Assembly: GCF_014899185.1 (NCBI RefSeq)
Contig: NZ_CP045201.1
Coordinates: 2,464,501-2,528,500, forward strand
Source: Pseudooceanicola spongiae
Lineage (GTDB): Bacteria > Pseudomonadota > Alphaproteobacteria > Rhodobacterales > Rhodobacteraceae
DNA: 64,000 bases
Direction: 5' to 3'
Part shown: positions 35,975 through 45,589 of the stretch, piece after piece
Layout of the letters: each line of letters opens with the position of its first letter
How positions within the stretch are numbered: the stretch's first letter is position 1
The notes under the pieces: generated by a model
The model's database searches: none
Seen by the model: only the letters and a program-made list of their open reading frames with translations
Told to the model about the DNA's origin: nothing
Program-made: the position numbers and the translations under genes

Positions 35975-37141
35975 ATGCCTGTCATCACCGATATCAACGA
36001 CCTCAAGCGCCTGCACAAGCGCCGCACGCCGAAGATGTTCTACGATTACTGCGAGAGCGGATCGTGGAGCGAACAGACCTTCCGCGAGAACACCTCGGAT
36101 TTCGACAAGATCCGTCTGCGTCAGCGGGTGGCCGTCGACATGGCTGACCGGACGCTGGCGACCGAGATGATCGGCCAGAAGGTGAAGATGCCCGTCGCCC
36201 TCGCCCCCGTCGGGCTGACCGGCATGCAGCGCGCCGATGGCGAGATCAAGGCCGCCCGCGCTGCGGAGCAGTTTGGCGTGCCCTTCACCCTCTCGACCAT
36301 GTCGATCTGTTCGATCGAGGATGTGGCCGAGAATTCCTCTGCCCCCTTCTGGTTCCAGCTCTATACGATGAAGGATCAGGACTATCTGCGCCGACTGATC
36401 CAGCGCGCCAAGGATGCGAAATGCTCCGCCCTTGTGATCACGTTGGATCTGCAGGTGCTCGGGCAGCGGCACAAGGATCTGAAGAACGGCCTCTCTGCCC
36501 CGCCCAAGTTCACCCCCGCCGTGCTGGCCGACCTTGCGACCAAGTGGTCCTGGGGGCTTGAGATGCTGCAGACCAAACGGCGCGGCTTCGGCAATATCGT
36601 CGGCCATGTGAAGGATATCTCCGACCCCTCCTCGCTGATGTCCTGGACGGCCGAGCAGTTCGACACCCAGCTCGACTGGAAAAAGATCGAGCAGATCAAG
36701 GACATGTGGGGCGGCAAGGTGATCCTCAAGGGGATCAACGACCCCGAGGATGCGGTGATGGCGGCCAAGGTCGGCTGCGACGCGATCCTTGTGTCGAACC
36801 ATGGCGGGCGGCAGCTCGATGGGGCGCTGTCCACCATCCGGATGCTCGATCCGATCCTGCAGGCGGTCGGCGATGACGTTGAGGTGCATCTCGACAGTGG
36901 CATCCGCTCGGGTCAGGACATCCTCAAGGCCGTCGCCATGGGCGCCAAGGGCACCTTCATCGGGCGCGCCTTCATCCATGGCCTCGGCGCCATGGGGCAG
37001 GACGGCGTCACCAAGGCGCTTGAGGTGCTCTATAAGGAAATGGACACCTCGATGGCGCTCTGTGGCAAGCGTGACATCACGGAGGTCGGCCGCGATATCC
37101 TGCTGATCCCCAAGGATTTTTCCGGCGACTGGCAGGACTGA
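35975..37141 (+). CDS. lldD: FMN-dependent alpha-hydroxy acid dehydrogenase (L-lactate dehydrogenase family)
   Basis: A TIM-barrel flavoenzyme of 388 residues. It opens with VITDINDLKRLHKRR and YCESGSWSEQT. FMN and substrate sites are seen in PVALAPVGLTG, WFQLYTMKD, and the active-site histidine segment VSNHGGRQLDGA. GIRSGQDILKAVAMGAKGTFIGR follows. It most likely oxidises L-lactate to pyruvate at the membrane. Other 2-hydroxy acids are possible, since this family varies in substrate. Confidence 0.9.
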   Translation: MPVITDINDLKRLHKRRTPKMFYDYCESGSWSEQTFRENTSDFDKIRLRQRVAVDMADRTLATEMIGQKVKMPVALAPVGLTGMQRADGEIKAARAAEQFGVPFTLSTMSICSIEDVAENSSAPFWFQLYTMKDQDYLRRLIQRAKDAKCSALVITLDLQVLGQRHKDLKNGLSAPPKFTPAVLADLATKWSWGLEMLQTKRRGFGNIVGHVKDISDPSSLMSWTAEQFDTQLDWKKIEQIKDMWGGKVILKGINDPEDAVMAAKVGCDAILVSNHGGRQLDGALSTIRMLDPILQAVGDDVEVHLDSGIRSGQDILKAVAMGAKGTFIGRAFIHGLGAMGQDGVTKALEVLYKEMDTSMALCGKRDITEVGRDILLIPKDFSGDWQD

Positions 37142-37153
37142 CAGCCCCCCTTG

Positions 37154-37182
37154 CGGGCCCCGCGACAGGGGCCCGTCCATTT
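37154..37182 (+). terminator. probable terminator after lldD
   Basis: CGGGCCCC (37154-37161) pairs with GGGGCCCG (37168-37175) around a 6-base loop 13 bases after the stop. The following TCCATTT is a weak T-run. Confidence 0.5.
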
Positions 37183-37225
37183 AAGGCGAGCGAAAACGCT
37201 GGGAATATAGGGCAAATTTTATCGC

Positions 37226-37240
37226 TTAACCGACCGTAAA
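37226..37240 (+). promoter_or_regulatory. possible CtrA-type binding site upstream of the chemoreceptor
   Basis: TTAA-CCGACCG-TAAA matches the TTAA-N7-TTAA CtrA consensus with one mismatch and ends 45 bases before the chemoreceptor ATG. CtrA controls motility and chemotaxis genes in many Rhodobacterales (established knowledge). Binding here is inference. Confidence 0.35.
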
Positions 37241-37285
37241 GTGACCGGCCGTAGTGTCACCTCATCGCGGATCGGAGGCGACCAT

Positions 37286-39367
37286 ATGCTCAAACTATTT
37301 TCCCGGCGACCGGCTGCGGCCACCATCGACAGCGCGGCTGAGGTGCAGGCCATTTCGCGCTCGCATATCATCGTGCGCTACGAGATGGACGGCACCATCC
37401 GGGAGGTGAACGATCAGTTCACCCGCGTCACCGGATATGCCGCCGAAGAGGTGGTCGGCAAACCCTACCTGATGATGGTGCGCGAAAAGGATCATGACCT
37501 CACCGAGGTGCGCACCCTCTGGCGCGACATGGCCGCCGGCAAGATGATCAACCGTATCGTCCCCCGCCTCGACAGCGACGGCGAAGAAATATGGTTCGAC
37601 GTCACCTATGCCCCTGTGACCAACGACGCGGGCGTCCCCGATCACGTCCTCTCCATCGCGCGCGAAATCTCCAGTACCCATTTCCGCCGCCGCGACAACC
37701 GCAGCCAGGTCGATGCCATCCGCCGCACCCTGGCCGTTGTCGAATTCGACCTTGAGGGCAATATTCTGGACGCGAATGAGCTTTTCCTCACCTCGATGGG
37801 CTATCGTCTGGACGATCTGACGGGCAAGCATCACCGCATGCTGCTCTCCCCTGAGGATGCTGCCAAGCCCGAATACAGGACCTTCTGGGAACGCCTCGCC
37901 AAGGGCTCTTCGGAGAAGGGCGAGGTCCGCCGCCTCGACAAACGGGGCAAATTCCGCTGGCTCGACGCCACCTATGAAACCCTTCTCGACCCCGAGGGGC
38001 GGCCCTTCAAGGTCGTCAAATACGCCTTCGACATCACCGACTCCAAGAACCTTGCCGCCGATGCCGCCAGTCAGATCGAGGCGATCAACCGGGTTCAGGC
38101 GGTGATCGAATTTGACACGCAGGGCAATGTGCTCAGCGTCAATAAAACCTTCTGCGAGGCCTTGGGCTACAGCGCCGACGAAATTCGCGGCAAGCATCAT
38201 CGCATGTTTGTCACCAGCGATTTTGCCAATTCCCCCGCCTATGAGGAATTCTGGAAAACCCTGCGCAGCGGCAAGGAGCATGCGGGCAATTTCACCCGCG
38301 TCGGCAAGGGCGGCAAAACGGTCTATATCCGCGCCAGCTACAACCCGATCCGCAATGCCGCGGGCGAAGTCGTCAAGGTCGTCAAATACGCCATCGACAC
38401 CACCGAACTGCAACTGACCGTCGACACCATGCAGACCGGGCTTGATCGCATGGCCGATGGCGATCTGTCGGTGCGTCTGGATCAGAACCTGGGCGAAATG
38501 GATGCCATCCGGCAGAAATTCAACATCGCCGTCACCAAGGTAGACGAGGCGATGCAGGCCGTTCTGGAACGCGCCACGCAGGTGCACACCGAAACCGGCG
38601 CCATCATCAGCGCTTCGAACGAACTCTCCAAGCGCACCGAAACCCAGGCCGCCACGCTGGAGGAAACCGCCGTGGCGCTGAACGAACTTGCCGGATCGGT
38701 CAAACAGGCCGCCGAAACCGCCACCGTGGCACAGAAGAAAGCCGATCAGGCAAAGTCTCAGACCGAGGATTCGGGCCGCATCGTGCGCAATGCCGTCAGC
38801 GCCATGGAAGAAATCGAGGAATCCTCCAGCAAGATTTCCTCTATCACCAAGGTGATCGACGACATCGCCTTCCAGACCAACCTGCTGGCCCTCAACGCCG
38901 GGGTCGAGGCCGCTCGCGCGGGCGAGGCAGGCCGTGGCTTTGCGGTTGTCGCGCAGGAGGTCCGCGCGCTGGCGCAACGCTCCTCCGAGGCCGCCAAGGA
39001 GATCGCCTCGCTGATCTCTGAATCCACGACACAAGTGGGCAAGGGTGTCACCCTCGTCGGGCAGGCCGGCCAGTCGATCACGACAATCGACGGCATGGTG
39101 CGCGACATCCACGACAGCGTCTCGCAGATCGCGATCTCCGCCCATGAACAGGCCAATGGCATCACCGAGATGAACATGGCGATGAACCAGCTTGATCAGG
39201 TGACGCAGGAAAACGCGGCCATGGCAGAAGAGACCAACGCCGCGACGCACAACCTCGCCACCGGCATCGCCGAGGTCCAGGAAGCCGTCTCCTTCTTCAA
39301 CGCCAGCGGTCCGCATCCGCGCAGCCGCTCCCGCCGGGCCGCAGGTCGCATCCGCGCCACCGGATGA
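37286..39367 (+). CDS. soluble methyl-accepting chemotaxis protein with three PAS domains
   Basis: A chemoreceptor of 693 residues without any membrane helix. Three PAS domains in tandem (about residues 25-140, 150-265 and 272-390) each begin with a similar VxFDxxGNI/VLxxN phrase. A short HAMP-like segment ([15 protein letters not shown]) follows. The signalling domain has the conserved hairpin tip [24 protein letters not shown] split around residue 540. The tail is arginine-rich and lacks a CheR pentapeptide. It probably senses an internal redox or ligand signal through PAS. GGAGG lies 7 bases before the ATG. No other chemotaxis gene is near. Confidence 0.92.
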   Translation: MLKLFSRRPAAATIDSAAEVQAISRSHIIVRYEMDGTIREVNDQFTRVTGYAAEEVVGKPYLMMVREKDHDLTEVRTLWRDMAAGKMINRIVPRLDSDGEEIWFDVTYAPVTNDAGVPDHVLSIAREISSTHFRRRDNRSQVDAIRRTLAVVEFDLEGNILDANELFLTSMGYRLDDLTGKHHRMLLSPEDAAKPEYRTFWERLAKGSSEKGEVRRLDKRGKFRWLDATYETLLDPEGRPFKVVKYAFDITDSKNLAADAASQIEAINRVQAVIEFDTQGNVLSVNKTFCEALGYSADEIRGKHHRMFVTSDFANSPAYEEFWKTLRSGKEHAGNFTRVGKGGKTVYIRASYNPIRNAAGEVVKVVKYAIDTTELQLTVDTMQTGLDRMADGDLSVRLDQNLGEMDAIRQKFNIAVTKVDEAMQAVLERATQVHTETGAIISASNELSKRTETQAATLEETAVALNELAGSVKQAAETATVAQKKADQAKSQTEDSGRIVRNAVSAMEEIEESSSKISSITKVIDDIAFQTNLLALNAGVEAARAGEAGRGFAVVAQEVRALAQRSSEAAKEIASLISESTTQVGKGVTLVGQAGQSITTIDGMVRDIHDSVSQIAISAHEQANGITEMNMAMNQLDQVTQENAAMAEETNAATHNLATGIAEVQEAVSFFNASGPHPRSRSRRAAGRIRATG

Positions 39368-39424
39368 TCCACCGCAGCAAGTCGCATCGACCGCCCGGTT
39401 AACCCGCGCCACGGCCCGAATTGG

Positions 39425-39470
39425 GCACCGTTCAGATACCGTTCAGATACCGACGCAATACCGACATCCC
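39425..39470 (+). repeat. four-unit 11-bp tandem repeat array (copy 1)
   Basis: Units in order: GCACCGTTCAG, ATACCGTTCAG, ATACCGACGCA, ATACCGACATC, then CC. The period is exactly 11 bp, about one helical turn, so the invariant ACCG cores face the same side of the DNA. The first and last units are identical to those of copy 2 at 63451-63496. It lies 58 bases after the chemoreceptor stop and about 260 bases before rplY. Function unknown; a protein-binding array is the natural reading. Confidence 0.75.
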
Positions 39471-39684
39471 GTTTCGGTCCCTTTTGCCTTATTAACCTGA
39501 GGCAGGGGGCCGATTCGTCTCTGCGCGGCACCGGGGCATCTCCCTCTTTGCACAGAGGACCCTAACCCCAGCCGAGCACGGCAAAAAGGGCTCTGGCGCT
39601 GGGGTTGACCCCTGCAAAATAACCGGTTTTCACGGTTTTTCCTTTCCAACCCACCAGAATCCCTCTAAACGCGCGAGACTTAAT

Positions 39685-39713
39685 GCGGGCATACAGCCTT
39701 GGAGGATGCCCGC
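39685..39713 (+). promoter_or_regulatory. hairpin in the rplY leader
   Basis: GCGGGCAT (39685-39692) pairs with ATGCCCGC (39706-39713), ending 8 bases before the ribosome site AGGAGAG. Ribosomal protein genes are often controlled by such leader structures. A link to L25 is inference. Confidence 0.35.
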
Positions 39714-39732
39714 CCCATTTAGGAGAGATCAA

Positions 39733-40356
39733 ATGGCTGGAGAAATTCCAGACTTCGTAGCCCAGGAACGTGCGGGGACAGGCAAGGGCGCCGCTCGCGC
39801 AGCACGTCGTGCTGGCATGGTTCCGGGTGTTGTTTACGGTGGTGACGTCGCCCCCCTGGCGATTCAAGTTCCCTTCAACGCGCTTCTCAAGCAGTTGAAA
39901 CAAGGGCGTTTTCTTGCGACCCTCTTCAACCTCAAGGTTGAAGGTCACGACGATGTGCGCGTCATCTGCCGCAGCGTTCAGCGTGATGTCGTGAAAGACC
40001 TTCCGACCCACCTCGACCTGATGCGCCTCAAGCGGACCACCCGCGTCAACCTGCACATCCCCGTTGAGTTCATCAACCACGCCGAGGCCCCTGGCCTGAA
40101 GCGTGGCGGTGTTCTGACCGTTGTGCGCGCAGACGTTGAACTGTCTGTTATTGCTGGCGATATTCCGGATCACATCACTGTCGATCTGGCTGGCAAAGTG
40201 ATCGGCGACACGCTGACCATCAGCCAGGTTGACCTGCCGAAAGATGCCGTGCCGACCATCGACCGTGACTTCGTGATTGCAAACATCACTGCACCGTCCG
40301 GCCTGCGCTCGTCCGACGATGCAGAAGCAGCAGAAGAAGACGCAAGCGAAGAATAA
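39733..40356 (+). CDS. rplY: 50S ribosomal protein bL25 (TL5/Ctc form)
   Basis: A two-domain bL25 of 207 residues. The N-terminal 5S-rRNA-binding domain has [21 protein letters not shown]. The C-terminal TL5-type domain runs from about residue 95 ([13 protein letters not shown]) and ends in an acidic tail ([10 protein letters not shown]). AGGAGAG precedes the ATG by 5 bases. It is followed by pth, a common pairing. Confidence 0.95.
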   Translation: MAGEIPDFVAQERAGTGKGAARAARRAGMVPGVVYGGDVAPLAIQVPFNALLKQLKQGRFLATLFNLKVEGHDDVRVICRSVQRDVVKDLPTHLDLMRLKRTTRVNLHIPVEFINHAEAPGLKRGGVLTVVRADVELSVIAGDIPDHITVDLAGKVIGDTLTISQVDLPKDAVPTIDRDFVIANITAPSGLRSSDDAEAAEEDASEE

Positions 40357-40381
40357 TTCGCTCCGTTTTCAGTATGTTACG

Positions 40382-40412
40382 AAACGGCCTCCGCCTCGCG
40401 GGGGCCGTTTTG
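40382..40412 (+). terminator. rho-independent terminator after rplY
   Basis: AAACGGCC (40382-40389) and GGCCGTTT (40403-40410), extended by inner CCGC/GCGG pairing, form a strong stem. TTTTGCTTTGC follows, 25 bases after the stop. Confidence 0.8.
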
Positions 40413-40500
40413 CTTTGCGCCCGCAGCTTCAAGACGCGGCACTGGCTGGACCCGCGCCGGTCCCTCGGTTAAGTCCTGAGAGACCAAGCAGGAGGGTCTC

Positions 40501-41208
40501 ATGCAGCTTTTCGTCGGCCTCGGGAATCCCGGCGCGAAATACGCCGCCAACCGTCACAACATCGGCTTTATGGCTCTGGACCGGATCGCGTCCGATCACG
40601 GCTTTGCCCCGTGGAAATCCAAGTTCCAGGCAGAGCTGTCTGAGGGGACATTGGGCCGTGAAAAAGTGTTGCTCCTCAAGCCGATGACCTTCATGAACCT
40701 GTCTGGCCAGTCAGTGGGCGAGGCCATGCGGTTCTATAAATTGACCCCCGCCAACATCACCGTCTTTCATGACGAGCTGGACCTCGCCCCCGCCAAATGC
40801 CGCCTCAAACAGGGCGGCGGACATGCTGGGCACAATGGCTTACGCTCGATTCACCAGCATATCGGCGAGCGCTACGACCGCGTCCGTCTCGGCATCGGCC
40901 ACCCCGGTCACAAGGATCGCGTCGCGGATTACGTCCTGTCGGATTTCGCCAAGGCCGAGCAGGACTGGCTCGACGACATGATGCGCGGTATTTCCGATGG
41001 GGCGGCGTCGCTTGCCGCAGGCGACGGGCCAAAGTTCCTCAACGCCGTGGCGCTGCGCGTGAACCCGCCCCGTAGCTCTGGTGGCACAAAGGGGCCCAGC
41101 CCGAAACCGGACGAGCCTGCGCAAGTCGTTGTCAAGAAAGACAAACCCGCCCCAGAACCTGATGACACCCGCAGCCCGCTGGAGCGCCTGAAGGACAAAT
41201 TCAAATGA
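40501..41208 (+). CDS. pth: peptidyl-tRNA hydrolase
   Basis: A hydrolase of 235 residues that frees tRNA from stalled peptidyl-tRNA. FVGLGNPGAKYAANRHNIGF holds the active-site asparagine and catalytic His near residue 20. FHDELDLAP holds the aspartate near 92, and GGGHAGHNGLRSI the tRNA-binding region. About 45 extra residues at the C-terminus, rich in Pro and Lys, exceed the usual 190-residue length; such tails are seen in Rhodobacterales. GGAGGG precedes the ATG. It overlaps the DUF2332 gene by four bases. Confidence 0.95.
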   Translation: MQLFVGLGNPGAKYAANRHNIGFMALDRIASDHGFAPWKSKFQAELSEGTLGREKVLLLKPMTFMNLSGQSVGEAMRFYKLTPANITVFHDELDLAPAKCRLKQGGGHAGHNGLRSIHQHIGERYDRVRLGIGHPGHKDRVADYVLSDFAKAEQDWLDDMMRGISDGAASLAAGDGPKFLNAVALRVNPPRSSGGTKGPSPKPDEPAQVVVKKDKPAPEPDDTRSPLERLKDKFK

Positions 41209-42227
41209 CATTGCGCGATCATTTCCGCGCTCAGGCCAACAGCTGCCGTGAGCTTGGCAGCCCGTTCACCGCGCAGTTGCTGACGCTTCTGGCCGACCGA
41301 CTGCAGCCCGGACTGCCGGTCGCTGATCACCTCTTCGCCTGGTCCGCGGATCTGCTCGGCCCCGATGCCGTCGCCCTGCGCCTTGCCGGGGCATTGCATG
41401 CGCTGGTCCTGCAGCGGCGTGACGCAGCCTTGGTGGCCGTCTATCCGCCGCAGGCTTCCAGCGACGAAGCGCTCTGGCAGGCCGTTGAACCCGCGCTCCG
41501 TCAACACGCGACGCATATCCTGCACTGGCTGGAAAATGCGCCTCAAACCAACGAGGTACGCCGCGCGACCGCTCTGATCCTCGGGGCCTCGCGCGCCGCG
41601 CAGAGCTTTCCCGGTCTGCCCCTCAGGGTCAGCGAACTTGGCGCCTCTGCCGGTCTCAACCTGCATTTCGACCGCTTCGCGCTGGACGCCCCCAACGCCG
41701 CCTATACCCCCGAGACCGCCATCATCACCCTCGCGCCAGAGGTGACCGGCGCGCTTTCCGCCCCCGCCCCCTTCACTGTGGCAGACCGGCGCGGCATCGA
41801 CCTGAACCCGCTCGATCCGCGCGCGCCCGAGGATGTCTTGCGGCTGCGCAGCTATATCTGGGCGGATCAGTCGGACCGGATGGCACGTACCGATGCCGTG
41901 CTCGCCGTCGCCGAGGCGCTGGTGGATCGCGGCGATGCCGCCGACTGGCTGACCGAGCGCCTGTCCGCCCCCGTCCCGGGTCAGATTGATTTCCTCTACC
42001 ACACAATTGCCTGGCAATATTTCCCGCCCGCCACCAATGCCATCTGTCTGACCGCGATCGAAACCGCCGCCCTCCGCGCCACGCCCGAGGCCCCCTTTGC
42101 CTGGCTGTCGTTCGAGGCGGATGGCGAAAGTCCGGGGGCTCCGGTGGTGCTGCGTCTCTGGCCGGGCGATCTGACCCTGCCTCTGGGGCGGATGGACTTC
42201 CACGGGCGCTGGTTTCACGCGCAGTAA
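41205..42227 (+). CDS. DUF2332 domain-containing protein
   Basis: A protein of 340 residues matching the DUF2332 pattern: an N-terminal helical part (FRAQANSCRELGSPFTAQLL), then SELGASAGLNLHFDRF near residue 140, and YHTIAWQYFPPATNA near 265. The LGASAGLNL segment looks like a Rossmann/methyltransferase-type loop. No biochemical role is established. It overlaps pth by four bases and is probably in the same transcript. Confidence 0.85.
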   Translation: MTLRDHFRAQANSCRELGSPFTAQLLTLLADRLQPGLPVADHLFAWSADLLGPDAVALRLAGALHALVLQRRDAALVAVYPPQASSDEALWQAVEPALRQHATHILHWLENAPQTNEVRRATALILGASRAAQSFPGLPLRVSELGASAGLNLHFDRFALDAPNAAYTPETAIITLAPEVTGALSAPAPFTVADRRGIDLNPLDPRAPEDVLRLRSYIWADQSDRMARTDAVLAVAEALVDRGDAADWLTERLSAPVPGQIDFLYHTIAWQYFPPATNAICLTAIETAALRATPEAPFAWLSFEADGESPGAPVVLRLWPGDLTLPLGRMDFHGRWFHAQ

Positions 42228-42353
42228 CCGCGTTCTTTGCGCCGCGATCCCGGCCCGATGCACCAGAGCACCTCGCGCCGCGTGGCAAAGTTTGCTAACC
42301 TGTTCGCAGCACTCGCCCTTTTTCGCCCCGCGACCAGCCAGAGGAGCTTTGCC

Positions 42354-42740
42354 ATGGTCCAGAAAGATCCGTCCACCAACGTCCTAGGCACACCGCTGGA
42401 GCTCGCCTCGCTCGACCCGCTGACCGGGTTTTTCCGCGACGGCCACTGCAACACCTGTGTCGAGGACAGCGGCAGCCACACGGTCTGTGCCGTGATGACC
42501 GACGAATTCCTCGCCTTCTCGAAATACGTCGGCAATGACCTGTCGACACCGCACCCCGAGTTCCGCTTTCCCGGCCTCAAGGCTGGCGACCGCTGGTGCC
42601 TCTGCGCCGCGCGGTTCCTGCAGGCTCATGACGAGGGCTGCGCGCCGCTGGTCAGCCTGCAGGCGACGCATCTCCGCGCCCTTGAAATCGTGCCGCTCGA
42701 GGTGCTGGAACTCTACGCCCAGGATCCGGCTGAGGGCTGA
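42354..42740 (+). CDS. DUF2237 family protein
   Basis: A small protein of 128 residues with the family pattern: NVLGTPLELASLDPLTGFFRDG, CNTCVEDSGSHTVCAVMT, FSKYVGNDLSTPHPEF and GDRWCLCAARF. Five conserved cysteines are spread through it, and function is unknown. GAGGAG precedes the ATG at 42354 by 7 bases, which decides the start over a longer in-frame option at 42237. Confidence 0.88.
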   Translation: MVQKDPSTNVLGTPLELASLDPLTGFFRDGHCNTCVEDSGSHTVCAVMTDEFLAFSKYVGNDLSTPHPEFRFPGLKAGDRWCLCAARFLQAHDEGCAPLVSLQATHLRALEIVPLEVLELYAQDPAEG

Positions 42741-42750
42741 AGCCCAACAA

Positions 42751-42781
42751 AAAAGGCAGGGCGTGGCGGCCCTGCCTTTTT
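42751..42781 (+). terminator. bidirectional terminator between the DUF2237 gene and trpB
   Basis: GGCAGGGC (42755-42762) pairs with GCCCTGCC (42769-42776). It is flanked by an A-run on the left and a T-run on the right, so it can stop transcription from both converging genes. Confidence 0.88.
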
Positions 42782-42799
42782 CAATCTGCAAACAGCGTC

Positions 42800-44038
42800 T
42801 TAGCCGCCGGTGTTGATTTCCACGCCGAGGTGCTTGGCGACGGTAAAGATATCCTTGTCGCCGCGCCCACACATGTTCATCACGATGATATGGTCCTTCG
42901 GCAGATCGGGCGCGATCTTCATGACATGGGCCAGCGCGTGGCAGGGTTCCAGCGCGGGGATGATGCCTTCGGTCGCGCAGGAGAACTTGAACGCCTCCAG
43001 CGCCTCGCGGTCGGTGATAGAGACATATTCGGCGCGGCCGATGTCGTGCAGCCAGGAATGCTCCGGCCCGATGCCGGGATAGTCGAGACCCGCCGAGATC
43101 GAGTGCCCTTCCAGGATCTGCCCGTCGTCGTCCTGCAGCAGATAGGTGCGGTTGCCGTGCAGCACGCCGGGGCGGCCACCGGTCAGACTGGCGCAATGCT
43201 CCATCTTTTCGTCGACACCGTGGCCCCCGGCCTCAACCCCGATGACACGCACGCTGGGGTCATTGAGGAACGGATAGAACAGACCCATGGCATTGGAGCC
43301 GCCGCCGATCGCCGCGATCACGGTGTCGGGCAGACGGCCTTCGCCTTCCTGCTCGGGCAGCTGCCAACGGACTTCCTTGCCGATGATCGACTGGAAATCG
43401 CGCACCATCGCCGGATAGGGATGCGGGCCCGCCACGGTGCCGATGCAGTAGAAGGTATCCTGCACGTTGGTCACCCAGTCGCGCAGCGCGTCGTTCATCG
43501 CGTCCTTCAGGGTGCCGCGGCCACTGGTGACCGGCACGACCTCAGCGCCCAGCAGGCGCATCCGGAACACGTTCGGTGCCTGACGCTCGACATCCGTCGC
43601 GCCCATGTAGACGACGCATTTCAGCCCGAACTTGGCACAGACCGTGGCCGTCGCGACGCCGTGCTGGCCCGCGCCGGTTTCGGCGATGATGCGTTCCTTG
43701 CCCATGCGGCGCGCCAGAATGATCTGCCCCAGCACGTTGTTGATCTTGTGGGCGCCGGTGTGGTTCAGCTCGTCCCGCTTGAGGTAGATCTTGGCGCCAC
43801 CCAACTGTTCGGTCATGCGGGGCGCGAAATACAACGGGCTGGGACGGCCGACATAGTGTTTCCACAGGTCTTCCATCTCGGCCCAGAAGGTATCGTCGGT
43901 CTTGGCCTTCTCATACTCGGCCTCAAGGTCGAGGATCAGCGGCATCAGGGTCTCACTGACGAACCGCCCGCCGAACTGGCCAAAGCGGCCTTTCTCGTCG
44001 GGGCCGCTCATGAAGCTGTTCAAAAGGTCTTCAGGCAT
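42800..44038 (-). CDS. trpB: tryptophan synthase beta subunit
   Basis: A PLP enzyme of 412 residues joining indole and serine. The PLP lysine lies in [21 protein letters not shown], the phosphate-binding GGGSNAMG, and [13 protein letters not shown] are present. It is the last gene of a minus-strand group with trpF, though a small gene intervenes. TrpA, its partner, is encoded 8 kb away. Confidence 0.97.
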   Translation of the reverse strand: MPEDLLNSFMSGPDEKGRFGQFGGRFVSETLMPLILDLEAEYEKAKTDDTFWAEMEDLWKHYVGRPSPLYFAPRMTEQLGGAKIYLKRDELNHTGAHKINNVLGQIILARRMGKERIIAETGAGQHGVATATVCAKFGLKCVVYMGATDVERQAPNVFRMRLLGAEVVPVTSGRGTLKDAMNDALRDWVTNVQDTFYCIGTVAGPHPYPAMVRDFQSIIGKEVRWQLPEQEGEGRLPDTVIAAIGGGSNAMGLFYPFLNDPSVRVIGVEAGGHGVDEKMEHCASLTGGRPGVLHGNRTYLLQDDDGQILEGHSISAGLDYPGIGPEHSWLHDIGRAEYVSITDREALEAFKFSCATEGIIPALEPCHALAHVMKIAPDLPKDHIIVMNMCGRGDKDIFTVAKHLGVEINTGG

Positions 44039-44135
44039 GGCGTCGCTCCCTCTCTGGTCAGCCCGGGTTTACGGGGTTTGCGGGGGCCGGACAAGCCACC
44101 GCGTGCCGCCCGGACGTGCACTCCGGCCCATTTGA

Positions 44136-44483
44136 TCAGCTTTCACGCTCTCGCTGGCGCGCCTGCCACAGCTGCAAGGCCTCCTGCGGGGTGGGAACTG
44201 TCGCGCAGTCAAAGATGTGGAAGGGAAAGACCACCGCCACCCGCGCCGATGCGGCCATCGCCCGCCGGTGCGCCCCCGACATTGCAAAGCGCTTCATCGA
44301 CGCCGCGCTGTCCCAGACCGAGAGCGAGAAGAACATGTTCTCAGCCGGGAACACCTTGGCCGCGATCACACCTTCGGCCCGGCGGGCCTGCAACAGCGAT
44401 CTCAGGCTGTGAAAGAAGAACTCAGGTCGACGGAGGCCGGCTTTCACACGCAAGCCGCCGATCGCTGCTATAGGCATCGCCAT
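44136..44483 (-). CDS. small ferredoxin-fold (monooxygenase-like) protein
   Basis: A protein of 115 residues. It begins with GLRVKAGLRRPEFFFHSLRS, then EGVIAAKVFPAENMFFSLSVWDSAASMKRF and AHRRAMAASARV. This resembles the dimeric alpha-beta-barrel proteins related to antibiotic-biosynthesis monooxygenases and spheroidene monooxygenase, but no catalytic assignment is possible. AAGGAAGA lies directly before the ATG at 44483; an ATG two codons later is equally likely. It sits between trpF and trpB. Confidence 0.6.
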   Translation of the reverse strand: MAMPIAAIGGLRVKAGLRRPEFFFHSLRSLLQARRAEGVIAAKVFPAENMFFSLSVWDSAASMKRFAMSGAHRRAMAASARVAVVFPFHIFDCATVPTPQEALQLWQARQRERES

Positions 44484-44550
44484 TCTTCCTTTTGGAGGTA
44501 TCAAAAGAAGTTACGGGCAGAGCGCCGCCTTGGATCACACGAACAGACTG

Positions 44551-45225
44551 CTAGCGACGCGCGAGGGCAGCGCGCACGAACGCCGCGATCAACTCTGCAT
44601 CCTTGACGCCCGGCGCGGCTTCCACGCCGGAGGACACATCGACCTGCTGCGCCCCTGTCAGGCGGATCGCCTCGGCGACATTGTCGGGGGTCAGGCCACC
44701 CGCAAGCATCCAGGGCGCTTTCCACTGACGCCCGGCAATCAGCCGCCAGTCAAACGACAGCCCATTGCCGCCGGGCAGATCAGCGTCTTTCGGCGGCTTG
44801 GCATCGACCAGGATCTGATCGGCCACCTCGGAGTAGGTGTCGAGCGCCGCGAGATCGTCGGCGCTGGCAACCCCGACCGCCTTCATCACCGGCAGGCCGG
44901 TCAGCGCCTTGACCTCGGCCACACGCTCAGGGCTTTCAGAACCGTGCAACTGGATCATGTCGAGCGGCACAGCGCTGTTCACCGCCATCAGCAACGCATC
45001 ATCCGGGTTGACCAGCAACGCCACCTTGGCCAGCCCGAGAGGGGCCTCAACTGCCAAAGCACGCGCCTGCTCGATCGAGATATTGCGCGGCGATTTCGCG
45101 AAAAACACGAATCCTGCGTAAACCGCACCGGCGCTGGCCGTGGCAAAGACGTCCTCAGGACGGCTCAGACCGCAGATCTTGACGCGCACAGAGGGCGCGC
45201 GGTTGGGCTGTATCAGAACAGGCAT
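44551..45225 (-). CDS. trpF: phosphoribosylanthranilate isomerase
   Basis: A TIM-barrel isomerase of 224 residues for the third step of tryptophan synthesis. The catalytic cysteine is in [12 protein letters not shown] and the aspartate in [19 protein letters not shown] and [10 protein letters not shown] supply the phosphate site. It follows lapA by 21 bases and lies upstream of trpB. Confidence 0.95.
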   Translation of the reverse strand: MPVLIQPNRAPSVRVKICGLSRPEDVFATASAGAVYAGFVFFAKSPRNISIEQARALAVEAPLGLAKVALLVNPDDALLMAVNSAVPLDMIQLHGSESPERVAEVKALTGLPVMKAVGVASADDLAALDTYSEVADQILVDAKPPKDADLPGGNGLSFDWRLIAGRQWKAPWMLAGGLTPDNVAEAIRLTGAQQVDVSSGVEAAPGVKDAELIAAFVRAALARR

Positions 45226-45246
45226 GGGTCAGGGCGGGTCCGGCGC

Positions 45247-45588
45247 TCAGTCGAGCAGCGCCAGAACCTCGTCCTTGCCCTTGTGCTTCTCGCCCTTGAG
45301 CCGCTTCACTTCACGTTCCAGCTGATGCGCCTCGCGGGTTTTGCGCCGCGCATCGGCCCGGTGTTTGTGTTCGCGCATCCATTCCCAGAAGAAACCGATC
45401 AGCAGGCCAACGACGATGCCGGCAAAAATCACCACGAACAGTGGCAGGCTGATCGCCTGGTTCACGCCGGCGATTTCCGCCAGCCCTTCGGGCAGCAGGT
45501 TCAGCGTGACAAGGTCCCTGTTGGCCAGCGCGACCGAAACGAGCGCGACGGCGATCAGACCCATGAAGGCGTAGCGGATGTATTTCAT
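45247..45588 (-). CDS. LapA family membrane protein
   Basis: A protein of 113 residues with two membrane helices (YAFMGLIAVALVSVAL and LPLFVVIFAGIVVGLLIGFFW). They are followed by a highly charged helical tail (EREVKRLKGEKHKGKDE), the LapA/DUF1049 layout. Its neighbours ihfB upstream and trpF downstream match the usual alphaproteobacterial order. In gammaproteobacteria related proteins help lipopolysaccharide assembly. Confidence 0.88.
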   Translation of the reverse strand: MKYIRYAFMGLIAVALVSVALANRDLVTLNLLPEGLAEIAGVNQAISLPLFVVIFAGIVVGLLIGFFWEWMREHKHRADARRKTREAHQLEREVKRLKGEKHKGKDEVLALLD

Positions 45589-45589
45589 G

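Larger units (their letters stand above)
39368..39732. other. intergenic region between the chemoreceptor and rplY
   Basis: About 365 bases. It contains the 11-bp repeat array at 39425-39470 and a hairpin just before rplY, both listed. A TTGACC at 39604 may be part of a promoter for rplY, but a convincing -10 was not found. No gene was seen. Confidence 0.5.

Noticed and set aside
37295-39412. Long open frame on the minus strand opposite the chemoreceptor
   Set aside because: Its composition is that of an antisense frame. The plus-strand protein has three PAS domains and a conserved signalling tip.
39425-39470. Reading the 11-bp arrays as a CRISPR or plasmid iteron origin
   Set aside because: There are no spacers between units as in CRISPR, and no replication initiator gene, AT-rich unwinding region or DnaA boxes nearby.
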